Positions 21,693 to 33,300 of a DNA stretch of 64,000 bases are shown piece after piece. Both the position numbers and the translations under genes were made by a program. The stretch spans positions 1,512,998 through 1,576,997 of the forward strand of contig NW_011887296.1 in NCBI RefSeq assembly GCF_000151315.2, given 5' to 3'. The stretch's first letter is position 1; each line of letters opens with the position of its first letter. The notes beneath the pieces are model-generated. The model did no database searches. It was not told where the DNA came from and saw only the letters and a list, made by a program, of their open reading frames with translations. The stretch comes from Capsaspora owczarzaki ATCC 30864 (Eukaryota; Opisthokonta; Filasterea).

Positions 21693-22793
21693 ACTCATGG
21701 CAACTGACTCATTTCAGCATCAGCACCTTGACAACCGCGTCGCAACAAATTCCTCCCTATTTTTTTGTTTTTGTTTTTGTTTTGTTTTTGTTTTGTCGTG
21801 ATTTTGATGATGAGGCTCATGTAATTTTTTAAAAATCTTGTACCAATAATACCATATGATTACTTTTTTCTTTTTTTTTTATTGGAGCAGGCTGCTGCCT
21901 TTTGTGTTTGATGCGACGAGATCTCAGGGGTTCTGTTGTTTTGGGCTGGTTAGATCGAAACTCGCACTTTGACATTTCCCCCCCCCCCTCAGAGCCCACG
22001 CGTGCAGCCCTTTTTTGACATTGACGAGCCCCTTTTTTTCTTGTTTTGCTTTCTTTCTCTGATGTCATCTAGATTCAAATGGACTGACTCCGCCCTCTTT
22101 TCCCCATTCAAAGTCGTCTTGCTCGCTCGCTGTCCTGCTCCATTCCCGCGCCGACGGGTTCTGCTGTTCTCCGTTTGCCATTCAACAAGTTGTGGACAAC
22201 ACCAGCATCCGTGGAGGTAAAGCTGAAGCAACTCGCGCGACAGATTTTAAAAAAACAAAAAAACAGAAAAAAAAGAAGCCTCCGCAGTTCGTGGGCGATG
22301 CCAGCACGCGCACGCCCCGCACACACACACACACGAGTCGGGGACCTGCCGCACAAAAAAAGCAACAAGCATTGCGAGCACATCCACCCGTCCTTCGAAC
22401 ACTGCAACATCGACCAGAGCCAAAAGGCGTACATGTGCAGTGCACGAGTGCATCATCATCATCATCCTTAAAGTCCAACCAAAGTGCGACGGATTTTTTT
22501 TTTTTTTTTTTTTGATTCGAATGATTTTGTATTATTTGACAACGGCTTTTTGTCGCGTAACTCAATAGCGAAGCCAACAGGCAATGAGAAGCAACAACAA
22601 CAACAACAAGAGGGCACCGGCGTATCACTCCAAGATGAGTGTAGCCGTGCCTTTTCAGAGGCGGAGACAAACAGGCTCTATCAGCCAGTGATAGAAAAGC
22701 AGGGGAAGCAAAATTGAAACGATGGCGAAAAAAAAAAAAAAAAAACAATCCAAGAAAAAAAATATCAAAAAAATAGTGTGCTTGTTCCGAGGG
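21693..22793. other. Spacer without recognised gene
   Basis: About 1.1 kb of AT-rich and low-complexity DNA: poly(T), poly(A), a (CA)n patch near 22320 and a (CAT) patch near 22450. ORFs here translate to Phe/Lys runs and show no conserved motif. It probably holds the 3' UTRs of the two convergent flanking genes. Confidence 0.5.
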
Positions 22794-23156
22794 TTAGAGC
22801 AGCAGTGCGAGGCAGCCGTACTCGTCGGAGAGCTCGTCCTGGTACTCGTCGAGAAGGGTGCGGATGGCACTTGGGTCGGACAGCAGGCTCTCGAGCTCGT
22901 CAATGAACGCGGGGTCGGCGAGGCACTCGTCAATGTCGTCGTAAATTTCGGGGTCAATTTCGGCGAGTTGCTGCACGAGCGGACAGCTGAAGACAGCCAA
23001 ACGGAGCGCAGAGCAGTCGCTCGACAGCTCCTGGAACAGCGGCGAGCTCAGCGCCTTGTCCAGCGCAATTGGCTCGATGGGTTGCACAACAATCGACCGC
23101 GGGCGGGGCGAGCGGGGCATTTGCATGGTCAGAGTTTCCATGGTTTGTGTTAACAA
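22794..23156 (-). CDS. Small acidic protein, unknown
   Basis: An intact ORF of 120 codons from ATG 23156; a second ATG at 23141 (METLTMQM) is as likely. After a basic start (PRSPRPRS) the protein is acidic and helical, with PEIYDDIDECLADPAF and FIDELESLLSDPSAI. The short repeated pattern Leu-x-x-Asp-Pro recalls the Asp-Pro helices of STI1-type co-chaperone domains, but this is only a resemblance. GC-rich codons contrast with the AT-rich flanks, which supports coding. It may be the last exon of a larger gene extending upstream. Confidence 0.5.
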   Translation of the reverse strand: MLTQTMETLTMQMPRSPRPRSIVVQPIEPIALDKALSSPLFQELSSDCSALRLAVFSCPLVQQLAEIDPEIYDDIDECLADPAFIDELESLLSDPSAIRTLLDEYQDELSDEYGCLALLL

Positions 23157-25477
23157 GAGTGTTGAAATTTTGAAGAGTGACCTGAGCGAAACAATTAAAT
23201 GGCGCTTTTAAAACCCCAAACGAACATTCGCTTGTTATTATTTGTTTGTGTACATGTCGAAAATTGTCTCTGTTGAACACAAACAAAACAAAGCAACAAA
23301 GAGCCGCGCTGGTTGGAAAGACAAGCGGGCTTTTGGAGCTTGACGCGAGTCGTGAGTGTTCTGAGGAAGACCGTGATGTTTTCGTAGTGCGGACGGTCGA
23401 GCGGCACTGAGCCCAAAAGCTCGTGCCACACACAAAAGAGTGCGACATCTGGATTGATGCTGTCAAAAACAAAATGCCAAAATCTCGCACCACATCTACG
23501 GGAAAGCAAGCAGTGTCAGAACAAAAGCGAACGAAAACGCCAAGGCAGCTTGGCTTGCACAGGGGGGGGGGGTCGCGCAGTCGTCTCCACTGCCCTTTTT
23601 TTTTTTGTATTAAGTTTATTGGGAGGAGAGAGTGGAAAAGCATCAAAATGCTCAAAAACCACGGAGAAAGGAGCGGGAGCATGGACATGGGTGTAAGGAG
23701 CTTGGAGACACAAAATTGGCAGAGAGCCATGTCTGGTCATATGACATAGCATTAGCGAACCTGTATGCTCGTGCACTACAGGCCTTGGGAAATTTATATC
23801 CATTGAAGAAGGGCGGGAAGCGACGATGTCGGTTTGTGGTTAGTTCGGTTCTCCAGCGGTTTCAAAGTTGGTTCCGCGAACGGCTGACGCGCCGAGGCGC
23901 GTCTAGAAATGCCTGTGGGTCGCAACTAGCAACCTGAAATAGCCAAACCAACAACATGACATAGCGAGTGTGTCGCGGCGGGGAGGTGATCAGTGTGAAG
24001 CATAAAGCTTCGTCCGAAAGTCAATTCGAGTTGCGGTTCCAGTGATTCGCGAGGGTTCCATGAAGCGGACAAACGCAACTGCGTGTCCAGAAGGTGCTTG
24101 TGGGACGCGCAGCATGAACCAAGCTGAAACAGACAACAGCAAATGACTCGTCATCGAAATGACGCGGAGAGGAGGGGGGGGGGGAGAAATGTTGGTGAAG
24201 AGGGCTGGAAGGTATTACCAGGAGTCGTCCCAAATTGCAATGCAATTTTTCAACCAACAAAAGAAGACTCCCACTGCCCTCAATGTGTTGCACTCACGCG
24301 CGGCATGGAAGAAGCAGAGTGAGTGCGTGGTGGGTTGGCAGTTCTTTTGAAATAGAGTTGGTTTGTTTACAAAATCTGCACCAAAAAACGCCCTTTTTTA
24401 AAGTAAGGTGTTTGTTTTCTTGTGTTTACTCGCCATTCAAGCAGCGAAACGAAAGCGAGCGAGCGAGGAGCGAGAGATGGACCGCGAGGACAAGCACAGC
24501 AATGGCCCCCGCAAGTCACTCTTCAAGTCTGCAATGAGCGATTGGCAGAGTGGGCATGGAGCGATGGCGAGCGTGGGGAAGGCGTGGGCTGTTTTGCGCG
24601 TGAGACTTAAAAATTCGACCTTATTGTTTCGGGTCATGAAAACGCGAATTAGGAAACAACCGCAACCAAATAAAGTCGCTGGCAACCACGAAATGGTGGA
24701 GCTTTTAGGTCGAATCTGAACAAATAGTGCACGAGGCGCAGGAGGCTTGGTAAGGTCCTTTTGGGTTATGAGCGTGTGCTTTCAGCTTCACGAGCTCGAG
24801 CAGACAAAAAACAATGGTTGTCCCCCCGAGCCTTAAATGACTTGACTCTGGAAGTAGACTTTTGACGTTTTGTCGTAGATCTGAGGAGTTGGTTGAAGCC
24901 AACAAGGCAGGTGATCGAGAATCGAGAGTCGAATCACCCCGAGTGCATCGGGGACCATTGTCGCGCGCAGGTTGCCAATTTCTCCCTCGCTCGCGATGCG
25001 ATACAGTACAAAAAGACCGATTGGCGATTCATCGATGGAGCTAATTTGCCTCGTTTAGGAAGACGATCTGAGATTTGTTGACGGGATTGTGAGATTGAGC
25101 AATGTCGATGGCTCTCCATCCAGATTTGAGCCCAACGGAAAAAGTGTTTAGTGTACCTCAAACAGATGTGTGATGGATTCACTCGATGTCATCACGCTAG
25201 CGCATCTGCTCCTAAGCTGTGGAGTGACGAATCAAGAACGCAATGTGACTTGCGCGAGCGACCAACCAACTCGTTCTCATCATAAAGGACAGCCAGCACC
25301 TTCATTCCCACCACTCAACCACCGACCAACCAACAGCAGGAAACCACCCAAAACGCTCTGCACAACCCCAGCATGAAAAGAAGAAAGAGAAAAAGATCAA
25401 AACCGAAAACCAATGGGGTCGAATTGCAAATCCAACAACAATACACAAAACAACACTAGAAATACACCTCTTTGAGA
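23157..25477. other. 2.3-kb gene-poor stretch
   Basis: The longest stretch without a firm gene. A possible minus-strand exon at about 23335-23510 reads WHELLGSVPLDRPHYENI and looks more protein-like than its surroundings, but I could not join it to a start or neighbours. The rest has short ORFs with no motif, poly(G) runs (23561, 24173) and no recognisable repeat family. Confidence 0.4.
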
Positions 25478-26311
25478 CTATTGACGCGCATTGGGAGCTG
25501 TGCCTGGAGCCGCTGCGAGCGTCACGCGGGCCTTACGAGCAGGGCGAGCAGGTGCCTGCTCCCCAGCGGGTGCAGGCTTGGGGCGTCGCGATCTGTAAGA
25601 GTCCTCGACCGACCGCAGCAGGGTAGTCGGCCGTGAGCCTGGGACGTTCTTGAGCACTGCGAATGGCTGAGCGAGGGCTTGCTGTGCGCGCTCAATCTCG
25701 AACGGCGCTGGCAGCTGCTTGTCGGGCAGCAGTTTCAGCATGGACATTTTGCGTGTCATGGCCAGAATAGCGCGGTAAATGTCAGAGTGATACTTGATGC
25801 GCTTTGCTTGTGCCTCGGACACGGGGTTGGCGACTTTGCCATCTGCAGCAGAACAGGATTGAAAAAGGAGTTGAGAGATCAGTATCAGAATAAAACAAGA
25901 CAAAACAAAATTTCGCTACGGAATGGTGAAGATCAAGCTATGTTTTTGTTCATTTTTTTTTTGTTACCTGTGCTCGTCCAGTCTGGTCCGTCGGTGAGCA
26001 CTCCAAACTCGTTTCCACTGCGCGACATGCCAAGACTGTTGGTTTTTTGTTACATGCACAACACAGCAAACAGGCAGTTTCAAAGCGTGAGTTTCGCTGG
26101 GAGTGAACGAGACAATCCCAGCCACGAGGAAAAGAGCAGTGAAGAGCAGGGGGGAGGGACAGCACGCTGGGCCAGACCTTAGTCGGACATTGCGACCAGC
26201 ACTGGAAGCAGCAGAGAGATGGATGTGGCGAGCGGCGGCGGCGGACGCAGGGGCGCAGGCCGAGGCTGAGGCTGAGCAGGCCAAGCGAACGGCAGCAAAA
26301 CGCATTGGCAA
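25478..26311 (-). CDS. MRPL52: Mitochondrial ribosomal protein mL52
   Basis: Three exons: 26311-26178, 26035-25968, 25842-25478; 567 nt, 188 aa. Exon 1 encodes an Ala/Arg/Ser presequence (MPMRFAAVRLACSASASA) typical of mitochondrial import. The body matches MRPL52: SGNEFGVLTDGPDWTSTDGK against human SGYGPLTELPDWSYADGR, followed by the helix AKRIKYHSDIYRAILAMTRKM. The Pro/Ala/Arg-rich C-terminus extends beyond the human length (123 aa). mL52 is a structural protein of the mitochondrial large subunit. Phase works at both joins (AG+T, then G+AT). The exon 1 assignment rests on presequence character and phase. Confidence 0.85.
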
Positions 26312-26726
26312 TGGAAAAGCAAAGGACGACTGTGTGTCGAGTCAGAGTCTAAGTTATCAGGATCAGGAACAATGCAGAAGTGTGTCGGATATGCAAAAAC
26401 AAGAGAATCGAAAACAAGTGAGGATTCTGCTGTAAAGATATTGGAGAGCAAGGAAGGAGAGGTGATTTGTGCATGGACCTTGCTCACTCACATTGTAACT
26501 TGACCTGGAACAAACCACAACGGAAGTGTATAGAATGGGCTGCGGAAGTATCGTATTACTAGCGAGCTATAGTAGTGAAGAATGAGCTCATCATCCCAGG
26601 TTGTAACACGAGCTTTTCAATGTCCAATTCGCACCTTTATGGCAAAACTCAAAAGGCACTCAATCCCATGCAAGAACAAACAACAAAGGCACATGGCTCC
26701 ACGTCTTGCGAGGAAAAAAACCCCGT
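26312..26726. other. Spacer between NASP stop and mL52 start
   Basis: About 415 bp between two genes on the minus strand: 3' UTR of NASP and the mL52 promoter. I see no coding exon or named element. Confidence 0.5.
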
Positions 26727-28653
26727 TCAAGCATCCAGGCGTGCCTTCTTGTTGCCGGCATCTTCCGCTCCTTCGTCATCCTCGTTTTGGCGCTTCTGCG
26801 TGGCGACAGGTGCACTGCTGCTACTGCTACCAGACGCCACATTTGCACTGGACACAGCTGTAGGGGCAACCTTTCGTCGGACTTGCAGCGTGTTGACAAC
26901 AGCAGCGGCCGCAGCAGCGGCACTAGAGCTTGAAGAACCTGCGAGGGACAAGCTGGCCGCAACATCTTCAGCAGTGCCAAACCCAAGGCTGGCAGCGAGA
27001 TTGCGCTTCTCTGCCACAGCAGCGCCAGCGGCAGATACCGGCGCGGGAGCACTGCTGCTGCTGCTCGTCGCACCGAGTTGATGCTTGATCATTTCAAATT
27101 GACCGGCTCGGAAGGCCTCGCCCTCTTCGTTGATTTCGGCAATCTAATCCAAAGACAAGAACGAAACCAGATTCATGATAAAACTCAGTAAACGCACAAC
27201 AAAAAAAACACAACAAAAGAACAACAAACAAAAGAGCGGTTCCAAGCAACACCTGAAAACCCCAACTCACCTTGGATCGAATGTCGGGAATCAACTCTGT
27301 CAAGTCATTAATCTCTTGGTCAATCTCAGCTTGTGTGGCCGGGAGCGGAGACATGATCTTGGACGCTTCGTTGGCGGCCGACAAGGTAGGCGCGGTGGCA
27401 TCGCGCAGCGCCTCGCCCGAGCGAAGGTAGCGCAAACGCATGTTCATCACCGTCATGGCACGCTGAAGGCTGTCGACGGATTCATTGTAATGGCGGCCCA
27501 ATTGATACGCGATCGCCATTGTGAAGAGGAGTTCGGCAATGGAACGGTCGTGAGCTGGCAAAATGCTCTCGCGGATGTGAAGGCACTCTTTAAAGTCGGT
27601 GAACGCCTGGTCAAACTGTTCAGATTCGACGCTGTGCTCGCCCAAGCGCGCATGCACCGAAGCCAAGGCAAGACGCGCCTTCAGGCTGGACTGGCGGGCA
27701 AAAATAACACGCGCGCACTCCAAGTTTTCCCACGCCAGCTGCAAATTGTCGACGTCTTCATCGTCTGCTGGAGCGTTTTCGTCGTCCTGTCCCTGCTCGT
27801 TGCCGTCGTCATCATTCTCTTGATCTTGGTTGGCTGCTTTCCCTGTAAATCGAGTTCTCTAGGAGTTAGATCGGGGGCCAACCACGACACTACCTGTGCC
27901 ACCATCTCCAGCCACCACCACCACCACCACCACCATCAACTCTCCTCGTCAGTGACATAGAATGGCTGCTCGAGCACCCACTGCGCCACTTCGGGGAAAA
28001 AGCCTGAACAAACCAAAATCAAAAAATCAAGCCTCACCTTTGCCCTTGCTGGAGGCGGCTGCGGCTTCGGCATCGTCATCGTCCTCATCGTTGTCATCAT
28101 CACTGTCGTCGTCTGACTCGTTCTTGCTGGCGGAAGCGTTGTCGGGACGCTCAAAGACTTGCGATTCAGCGCGCGCTGCAGCCAGCAACGCACTGCCGTA
28201 CTGGAAGAATGGCTCGCCGCACTCGTCCGCGAGTTCGCCATAGAGAACGACGCTTGTCTCGACGGCTTCTTGGAAGCAGTCGACGGCCAGCAGGTACTCT
28301 TCGCAGAGCATCTGGCGACGTCCTTGCTGCATTCGCTCGGCAATGAGCTCTTGCGGGGTTGCGTGCTGATCGGCCATCTCGGCGGCCATCTGCGCATCAA
28401 GATCCACTTGACTTGAACTCGAGCCTGAAGCCGCAGCGACAGAAGACGACGACGAGGAGGAGGAAGAGGAGGAAGCGGCGCCAAGCGACGAGGAATCGCC
28501 GTTTTGGCGGGAAACTCCCGCGCCACCATCGACGCTGTTGCTGCTGCTGCTGTTGCTGCCCGCGGCAGTGGTCGGCTCGATCGATGCGGCCGATTTAACA
28601 TTCACTGGCGTAATGGTGCTACCATCGGCGGCGGAAGAGCTCTCGTTCGACAT
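26727..28653 (-). CDS. NASP: Histone chaperone NASP / Sim3 (SHNi-TPR)
   Basis: Four exons: 28653-28038, 28003-27941, 27842-27271, 27143-26727; 1668 nt, 555 aa. After a Ser/Ala-rich N-terminus comes a TPR (ERMQQGRRQMLCEEYLLAVDCFQEAVE) broken by a long acidic insert (DDDSDDDNDEDDDD). The motif LQLAWENLECARVIF starts the SHNi-TPR that marks the NASP/Sim3/Hif1 family, followed by LGEHSVESEQFDQAFTDFKECL and TMAIAYQLGRHYNESVDSL. The C-terminus ends in a basic cluster KRQNEDDEGAEDAGNKKARL, likely a nuclear signal. The family binds histone H3 or linker histone and protects soluble H3-H4. The donor of exon 2 (GTTGAT) is weak, but phase and homology support it. Two E2F-like sites lie around the start. 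Confidence 0.92.
28502..28515. promoter_or_regulatory. E2F-like site inside NASP exon 1
   Basis: TTTTGGCGGGAAAC matches the E2F/DP consensus TTTSSCGC in its GGCGGGAAA form. It lies in coding sequence about 140 bp downstream of the NASP ATG. Confidence 0.45.
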
Positions 28654-28956
28654 TTGCTTTTCGGGGATTTTGGCTTTTTGCGCGCGCTTTGTACTTTTTG
28701 GCGGGAAAACCGAGTGTTTTTGGGTTTTTGAACAACGACTGCGCTTCTCTCGCTTATGGTTGATAGAAGACGTTTGCGAATGTGTCTCGTTATTCAAACG
28801 CGACGCTTGGTTACCGCTTGTGCTTCACTCTTTGTTTTTCTGCGTGCTCGACACTTGAGCTTTCCTTCGACTCAATCCCAAACTAAATCCATACTACTGT
28901 ACTTACTTTCATCATCCTCTTCTTAACTTCTGAGACACTGCACTGAAAATCAAAAC
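28654..28956. promoter_or_regulatory. Divergent promoter, NASP / HINT
   Basis: This 303-bp spacer separates divergent starts. It holds one strong E2F-like site (28695-28709, annotated separately) and GC-rich blocks with GCGCGC near 28680. I found no coding exon. Confidence 0.5.
28695..28709. promoter_or_regulatory. E2F-like site upstream of NASP
   Basis: TTTTTGGCGGGAAAA is a full match to the palindrome-like E2F/DP site and lies 42-56 bp upstream of the NASP start codon. Animal NASP is expressed in S phase, so E2F control would make sense. Binding is inferred, not shown. Confidence 0.55.
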
Positions 28957-29652
28957 ATGTCAATTTCGGCCATTTCTCGGTGCGTTTTCCGTTACCCGGC
29001 ATTTCGCTCCTTTGCTTCTCAGAGCAACGGTCGCCTCGCAGCTCTATCGAATGCTGCTGCTGCCACCAAAGCAGTGATCGCAGGTCGTGGTGGTCCCAAT
29101 AGAATGGCTGAATTCTCTGAATCCAGCAGCCGCTCATTCGCTTCTCTGTCATTCTCAGCATTCGCCCAAAAGAAGACCATGTCGGACGAGCAGGCCAAAG
29201 CGATCGCCGCAGCGCAGCAGCCGCGCCAAGCAGACACCATCTTTGGCAAGATTGCTCGCAAGGAGATTCCCGCCCAGATTGTGTTTGAGGACGACCAGGT
29301 AAACAACGAGCGACGACGATACGGAGAGAAAAAGAGAGAGAGAGAGAGAGAGATAGAGAGCGAGAAGACCAACTCTAATGGTTTAAAAGTGCATCATTTT
29401 GCATACGCTTGCTCACTGCGGTCGCTAACAAAATGGTACCTTTGCTCGACTTTCCCTCCTTCGATTCCTTCTTTCCTCACTCGCTTCCGTTCGGTCTACG
29501 CTGCCCCCCCGTGGGTGCCTTCCTCACCCAACCCGCGTTTCCATGCGTGCGGCGCTCGTTACTCTCTCAACCCTGAAACGCGCTCGATTCTGACGCCGAA
29601 CTCAGGCACTCGCCTTCCGGTAAGCCAAACAAGCCGGTTTGCAATGCAACCC

Positions 29653-29704
<52 letters not shown>

Positions 29705-30234
29705 CAGAGTTTGGCTCAGAGTTTCGAAAATCCACTGCTGCTCACCTTTCAATCACTCTCGTTACAAACCGGTGGAATTTCGTCATAGTGACGTGAGCCC
29801 GACTGCTCCGACACACATTCTCATCATCCCCAAGAAGCCGATTGCCACCATTGCCGATTCCACCGACGAAGATGAGCAGGTACTGGCAAATATCTGGCAA
29901 ATATCGTTCAATGTGGCTTTTTGGCTATCGTGGGTTTGTTGTGATTCTGAGGCCTTTTTTGTTTTTCACGTCGCTCGAAAATTTAACGACAGCTTCTTGG
30001 CCACCTTCTCGTCGTCGCGCGCAAGGTCGCCGAGCAGGAGAAACTCGCTCGCGGCTATCGTATTGTCATCAACAATGGCGCCGATGGAGGTCAGTCTTCT
30101 CCGATTCCATCACCCCTTTTACAACTCGTCCTCTCACTTTCACTCTCCATCTCCCTACAGGCCAAAGCGTCTACCACCTGCACGTGCACCTTATCGGAGG
30201 CAAGTCGCTCGGCTGGCCTCCGTTTGCCAACTAG
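28957..30234 (+). CDS. HINT-type histidine triad hydrolase with mitochondrial-like presequence
   Basis: Five exons: 28957-29298, 29606-29619, 29789-29879, 29993-30089, 30161-30234; 618 nt, 205 aa. From internal Met (ATG 29179) the protein follows HINT1: [87 protein letters not shown] and the histidine triad HLHVH (187-191), ending GWPP. The family cleaves AMP-lysine and nucleoside phosphoramidates. Upstream of that Met are ~74 residues rich in Arg, Ser and Ala ([17 protein letters not shown]), a likely mitochondrial presequence, so two products from two starts are possible. Exon 2 is only 14 nt long. Confidence 0.92.
29606..29619 (+). other. 14-nt microexon of the HINT gene
   Basis: The exon GCACTCGCCTTCCG is flanked by CTCAG and GTAAGCC. 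It supplies residues ALAF plus two bases of Arg, exactly the CLAFHD position of HINT1. Without it the frame and a conserved strand are lost. Confidence 0.85.
29657..29701. repeat. 45-bp poly(A) tract in HINT intron 2
   Basis: An uninterrupted A run 37 bp downstream of the microexon donor. It is the longest homopolymer in the window. Confidence 0.95.
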
Positions 30235-30381
30235 ATATCTCTGCGCTCTCTGTGTGCTCCCTGTTTATGAGCGCTTGCTTGCGATGATGAGAGTTTTTCA
30301 AAGCCTTCATTGTGATTGACTGTTCAGTACAATTCCAAATCATCGTCATCATCAATCAATCAATCAATCAAAACCCCCTTT

Positions 30382-33300
30382 TCATGAAACAACAAAAGAA
30401 CTGTACGTGGAATACCACGAAATGGCGGCAACATAGCTGGGAAGGAGTCGAACGATGGCTCCAGCGACGACCGTCGTCTCCTCGAGGTAGTGGCTGGCTG
30501 CGGCAATGGCGAGCTGCGCACTTGCATCACTGAGCTCGACAGTCACATCCCAGCTCGTCAGACCTGGAGAACCAGTGGCCAGGAAGATAAAGTACGAACC
30601 CTCGCTGTCGGCAAAATGCACAGGAACGCTTTGGTTGAGGAACGACCAGGCCGTGATGCTCGGCAGCGCGCTTTCGGGCGCCGTCGATGGGCGGACTGCT
30701 TGGAGATACAGTGTCATGTGGTCGGGTCCCGTCACCTGAAACGAGACTGTGCGCCGACGAGTGGCCTCATCCACCTTGCTCTCTTTCACTGTCACCTGGT
30801 GATCGAGAAAACGGTGTGTGGCGCTCTTGGTGGCGGCTTCGGCAGCCACTTGCTCCTTGGTGAGGAGCCGCTGGCGAACGACATCCGCATGGATGGCGAA
30901 AGTGTTGGTCACAAGCTCGCGCACTGGCAAATACCACGGCAGGCCTCCGTAGACAAAGTCGACATTCTGCGGAATGGTGACTTGGTGCGCGGCCACTTCA
31001 AACATGTCGCGATGCACCTGCCGTTGCTGTGGGTTGTCGGGGCGGAAGGGCTTCAACACGGGCAGCTCATGGCCCGTGAGTTTGTGCAAGAGGGACGGTT
31101 GGAACGGGGTCAGCGGATACAGGCCAGTGGCATCGAATGGAATCAACCAAAGCTTGTCATCCTCGCTGACGAGGCTGCCGGTGGCATCGTGCATGCGACG
31201 CTGGACATGCTGGACAAAGAGGCGCTTGGGGTGCTGCTCGTGATACGGGTGGCAGAGCGTGCACGCGGCAACAACAGCCACCACAGTCACAACCCACAAG
31301 GCCCGCTCCACGCGGCGAGGGTGGGAAAACCCATGCACAACGCTGATCAAGGAGATGGAGAGCCAGCCGACAAACAGGCCGGCCAATCCGCCAATAAAGG
31401 CGTCGCCAGGCAACACGGATCCACTGCGCCCGGTGATGGGAATGAAAAACTCAAACAGCTCAATAATCAAGTGCGACGAGACGAGGGCAGCCAAAGAGTA
31501 GCCGAGCAGACGGGCCAGCCAAACCAGCGTGTCTGCAGCCGAGACTTGCCGGGGCGCAGAGGACGTGGAGGCGACGCGCGCGCGTACCAACATGGCGCCC
31601 ACAAGACGGCCTGCCACAGGGAAGACGACCCAAAACAAGAGAAGATAGGCGCTGCCCAGTCCGAGCGCAGTCATCAGGGACAGCACGGCGACGTGGATGG
31701 TGGTGGCGCCCATAAAGGTCTCCAACTCGAGTTCTGCAGCCCCTACCACCTTGCCTCGCGCCGAGCCCCTCGAAAGATGCGTCCGAATGAGCGTGGCGAG
31801 CGCTGGAGCCACATACAGGCCAGACACCATCGCGGGGCTGCCGTAGTAGGTCATTGGCAAACCCAGGCCGAAAGCGAGCACAACGCCAATCAAGCTGGGG
31901 ACCAGAGTCGCCATGCCGAGTGCTCGGAAATGCGTGCCGACACTGTACAGGATGTCAGAGCGGCGGCCACTGGCGGAGCGCTTCCACAAGACCAGACAGA
32001 CAATGGCAATGAATGCGGTCGCTCCGTTCAACGCCACGCCCAGCGAATGCGAGTAGACGACCGCAAAGAGGCCAAGAATGTCGAAAAATACCGGCACAAC
32101 GTCAGCTTCGGCTTGAATGGCAGCCATCAGTGGGGAGACAGTGGTCGAGGATGCAGATTCGCCAACAACATCCCCGTTGTAGTGCAGCAAGTCGAGCAAC
32201 GTGGCCAACACGTTCTCGCCGCAACGTTGGATGCAGCCTTCCGTGACATGTGCCTCGTCATCCAAGGCTGTGTGGTAGACGTAGCCGTTCGCGGTGCGCG
32301 CCATGTCCAGGCCGGGAATGTTGCCGAAATCGCGATACACGCGAAAGTCCGTGTCCGAGGGCACAACACCGCTTTGGAAGATTTCTTGGCCAATGACCGA
32401 GGCGTAAGGGTATGGGCTGGCGCGGACATAGGCACGCGCGAGCCACGCGTTCTTGGGTCCAGTTTGGAAGACAAGCTCGCGCCCGCCCGCGCCTGCTGCC
32501 TCCATGTTCAAGAACGCGACGATGGTCTTTGCCCACGGGTGTTGGGTGATAAAGCCATGGGCCGCTTGCAAGATGGTCTCTTCTGCGCCGTTGAAAATGA
32601 AAATGATGGCGTTGTGGCGCGGCGGGGACGGCAGCGCGCAGAGATTGGACGCCAACTCCATCGCAGTCGCAATGCTCACGGCATCGTCCGAAGCGCCCAC
32701 CGTGCCCAGCGACGAGTCAAAGTGCGCCGACACGAGGAAGGCGCTGTCCCGCGACGCTGGGCGGGATTTGGACGAAATCCGCATGAGCACGTTCGTCACG
32801 TTCTGGTAGGCGTTGGTAAACCCGCCGAGGAAGGCCAGCGGGAAGACTCCAGACGGCCGCTGCACCTCAATTTCAACGAGGAAATCCTCCTTGGCATCCG
32901 CGGTTGCCTTCATGCTTGCAAGTTGATCCAGAATGTACTTTGGTGTGAGTTCCTCGTTTGCCCGTGTTCCGACGGTTCTGATGCAAGCAGAGAGTCGAGG
33001 TCAACAAACAGGGGATACAAGCTCCATAATATTTGCAACAACAAACGACATACCGAACTCCAAACGACGTGATTGCGTGCAGATGTTGCCTTGCTCGAGC
33101 TTCTGAGAAATCGCTTGCTGGAATCGCCGCTGACTGTCCAGCACAAGAATGTCATTTTGTTGTTTTGTTTTAATCCGAAAATCCAATCCAATCGACCAAT
33201 ACGTGACTTTTTTTTTTGCACAACCATATAGTACAGCTGCACAATGCTTCGAAGTGAAGCCTTGTATGATTGTATGGGGTTGTCGGAATATTGTGCAAAG

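Noticed and set aside
22182-22748. 188-codon minus-strand ORF
   Set aside because: Begins with a Phe run from poly(A) and has no motif or coding-like composition.
30490-33072. 860-codon plus-strand ORF over ERMP1
   Set aside because: Same shadow effect: His/Arg-rich translation without motifs, opposite a clear M28 peptidase.
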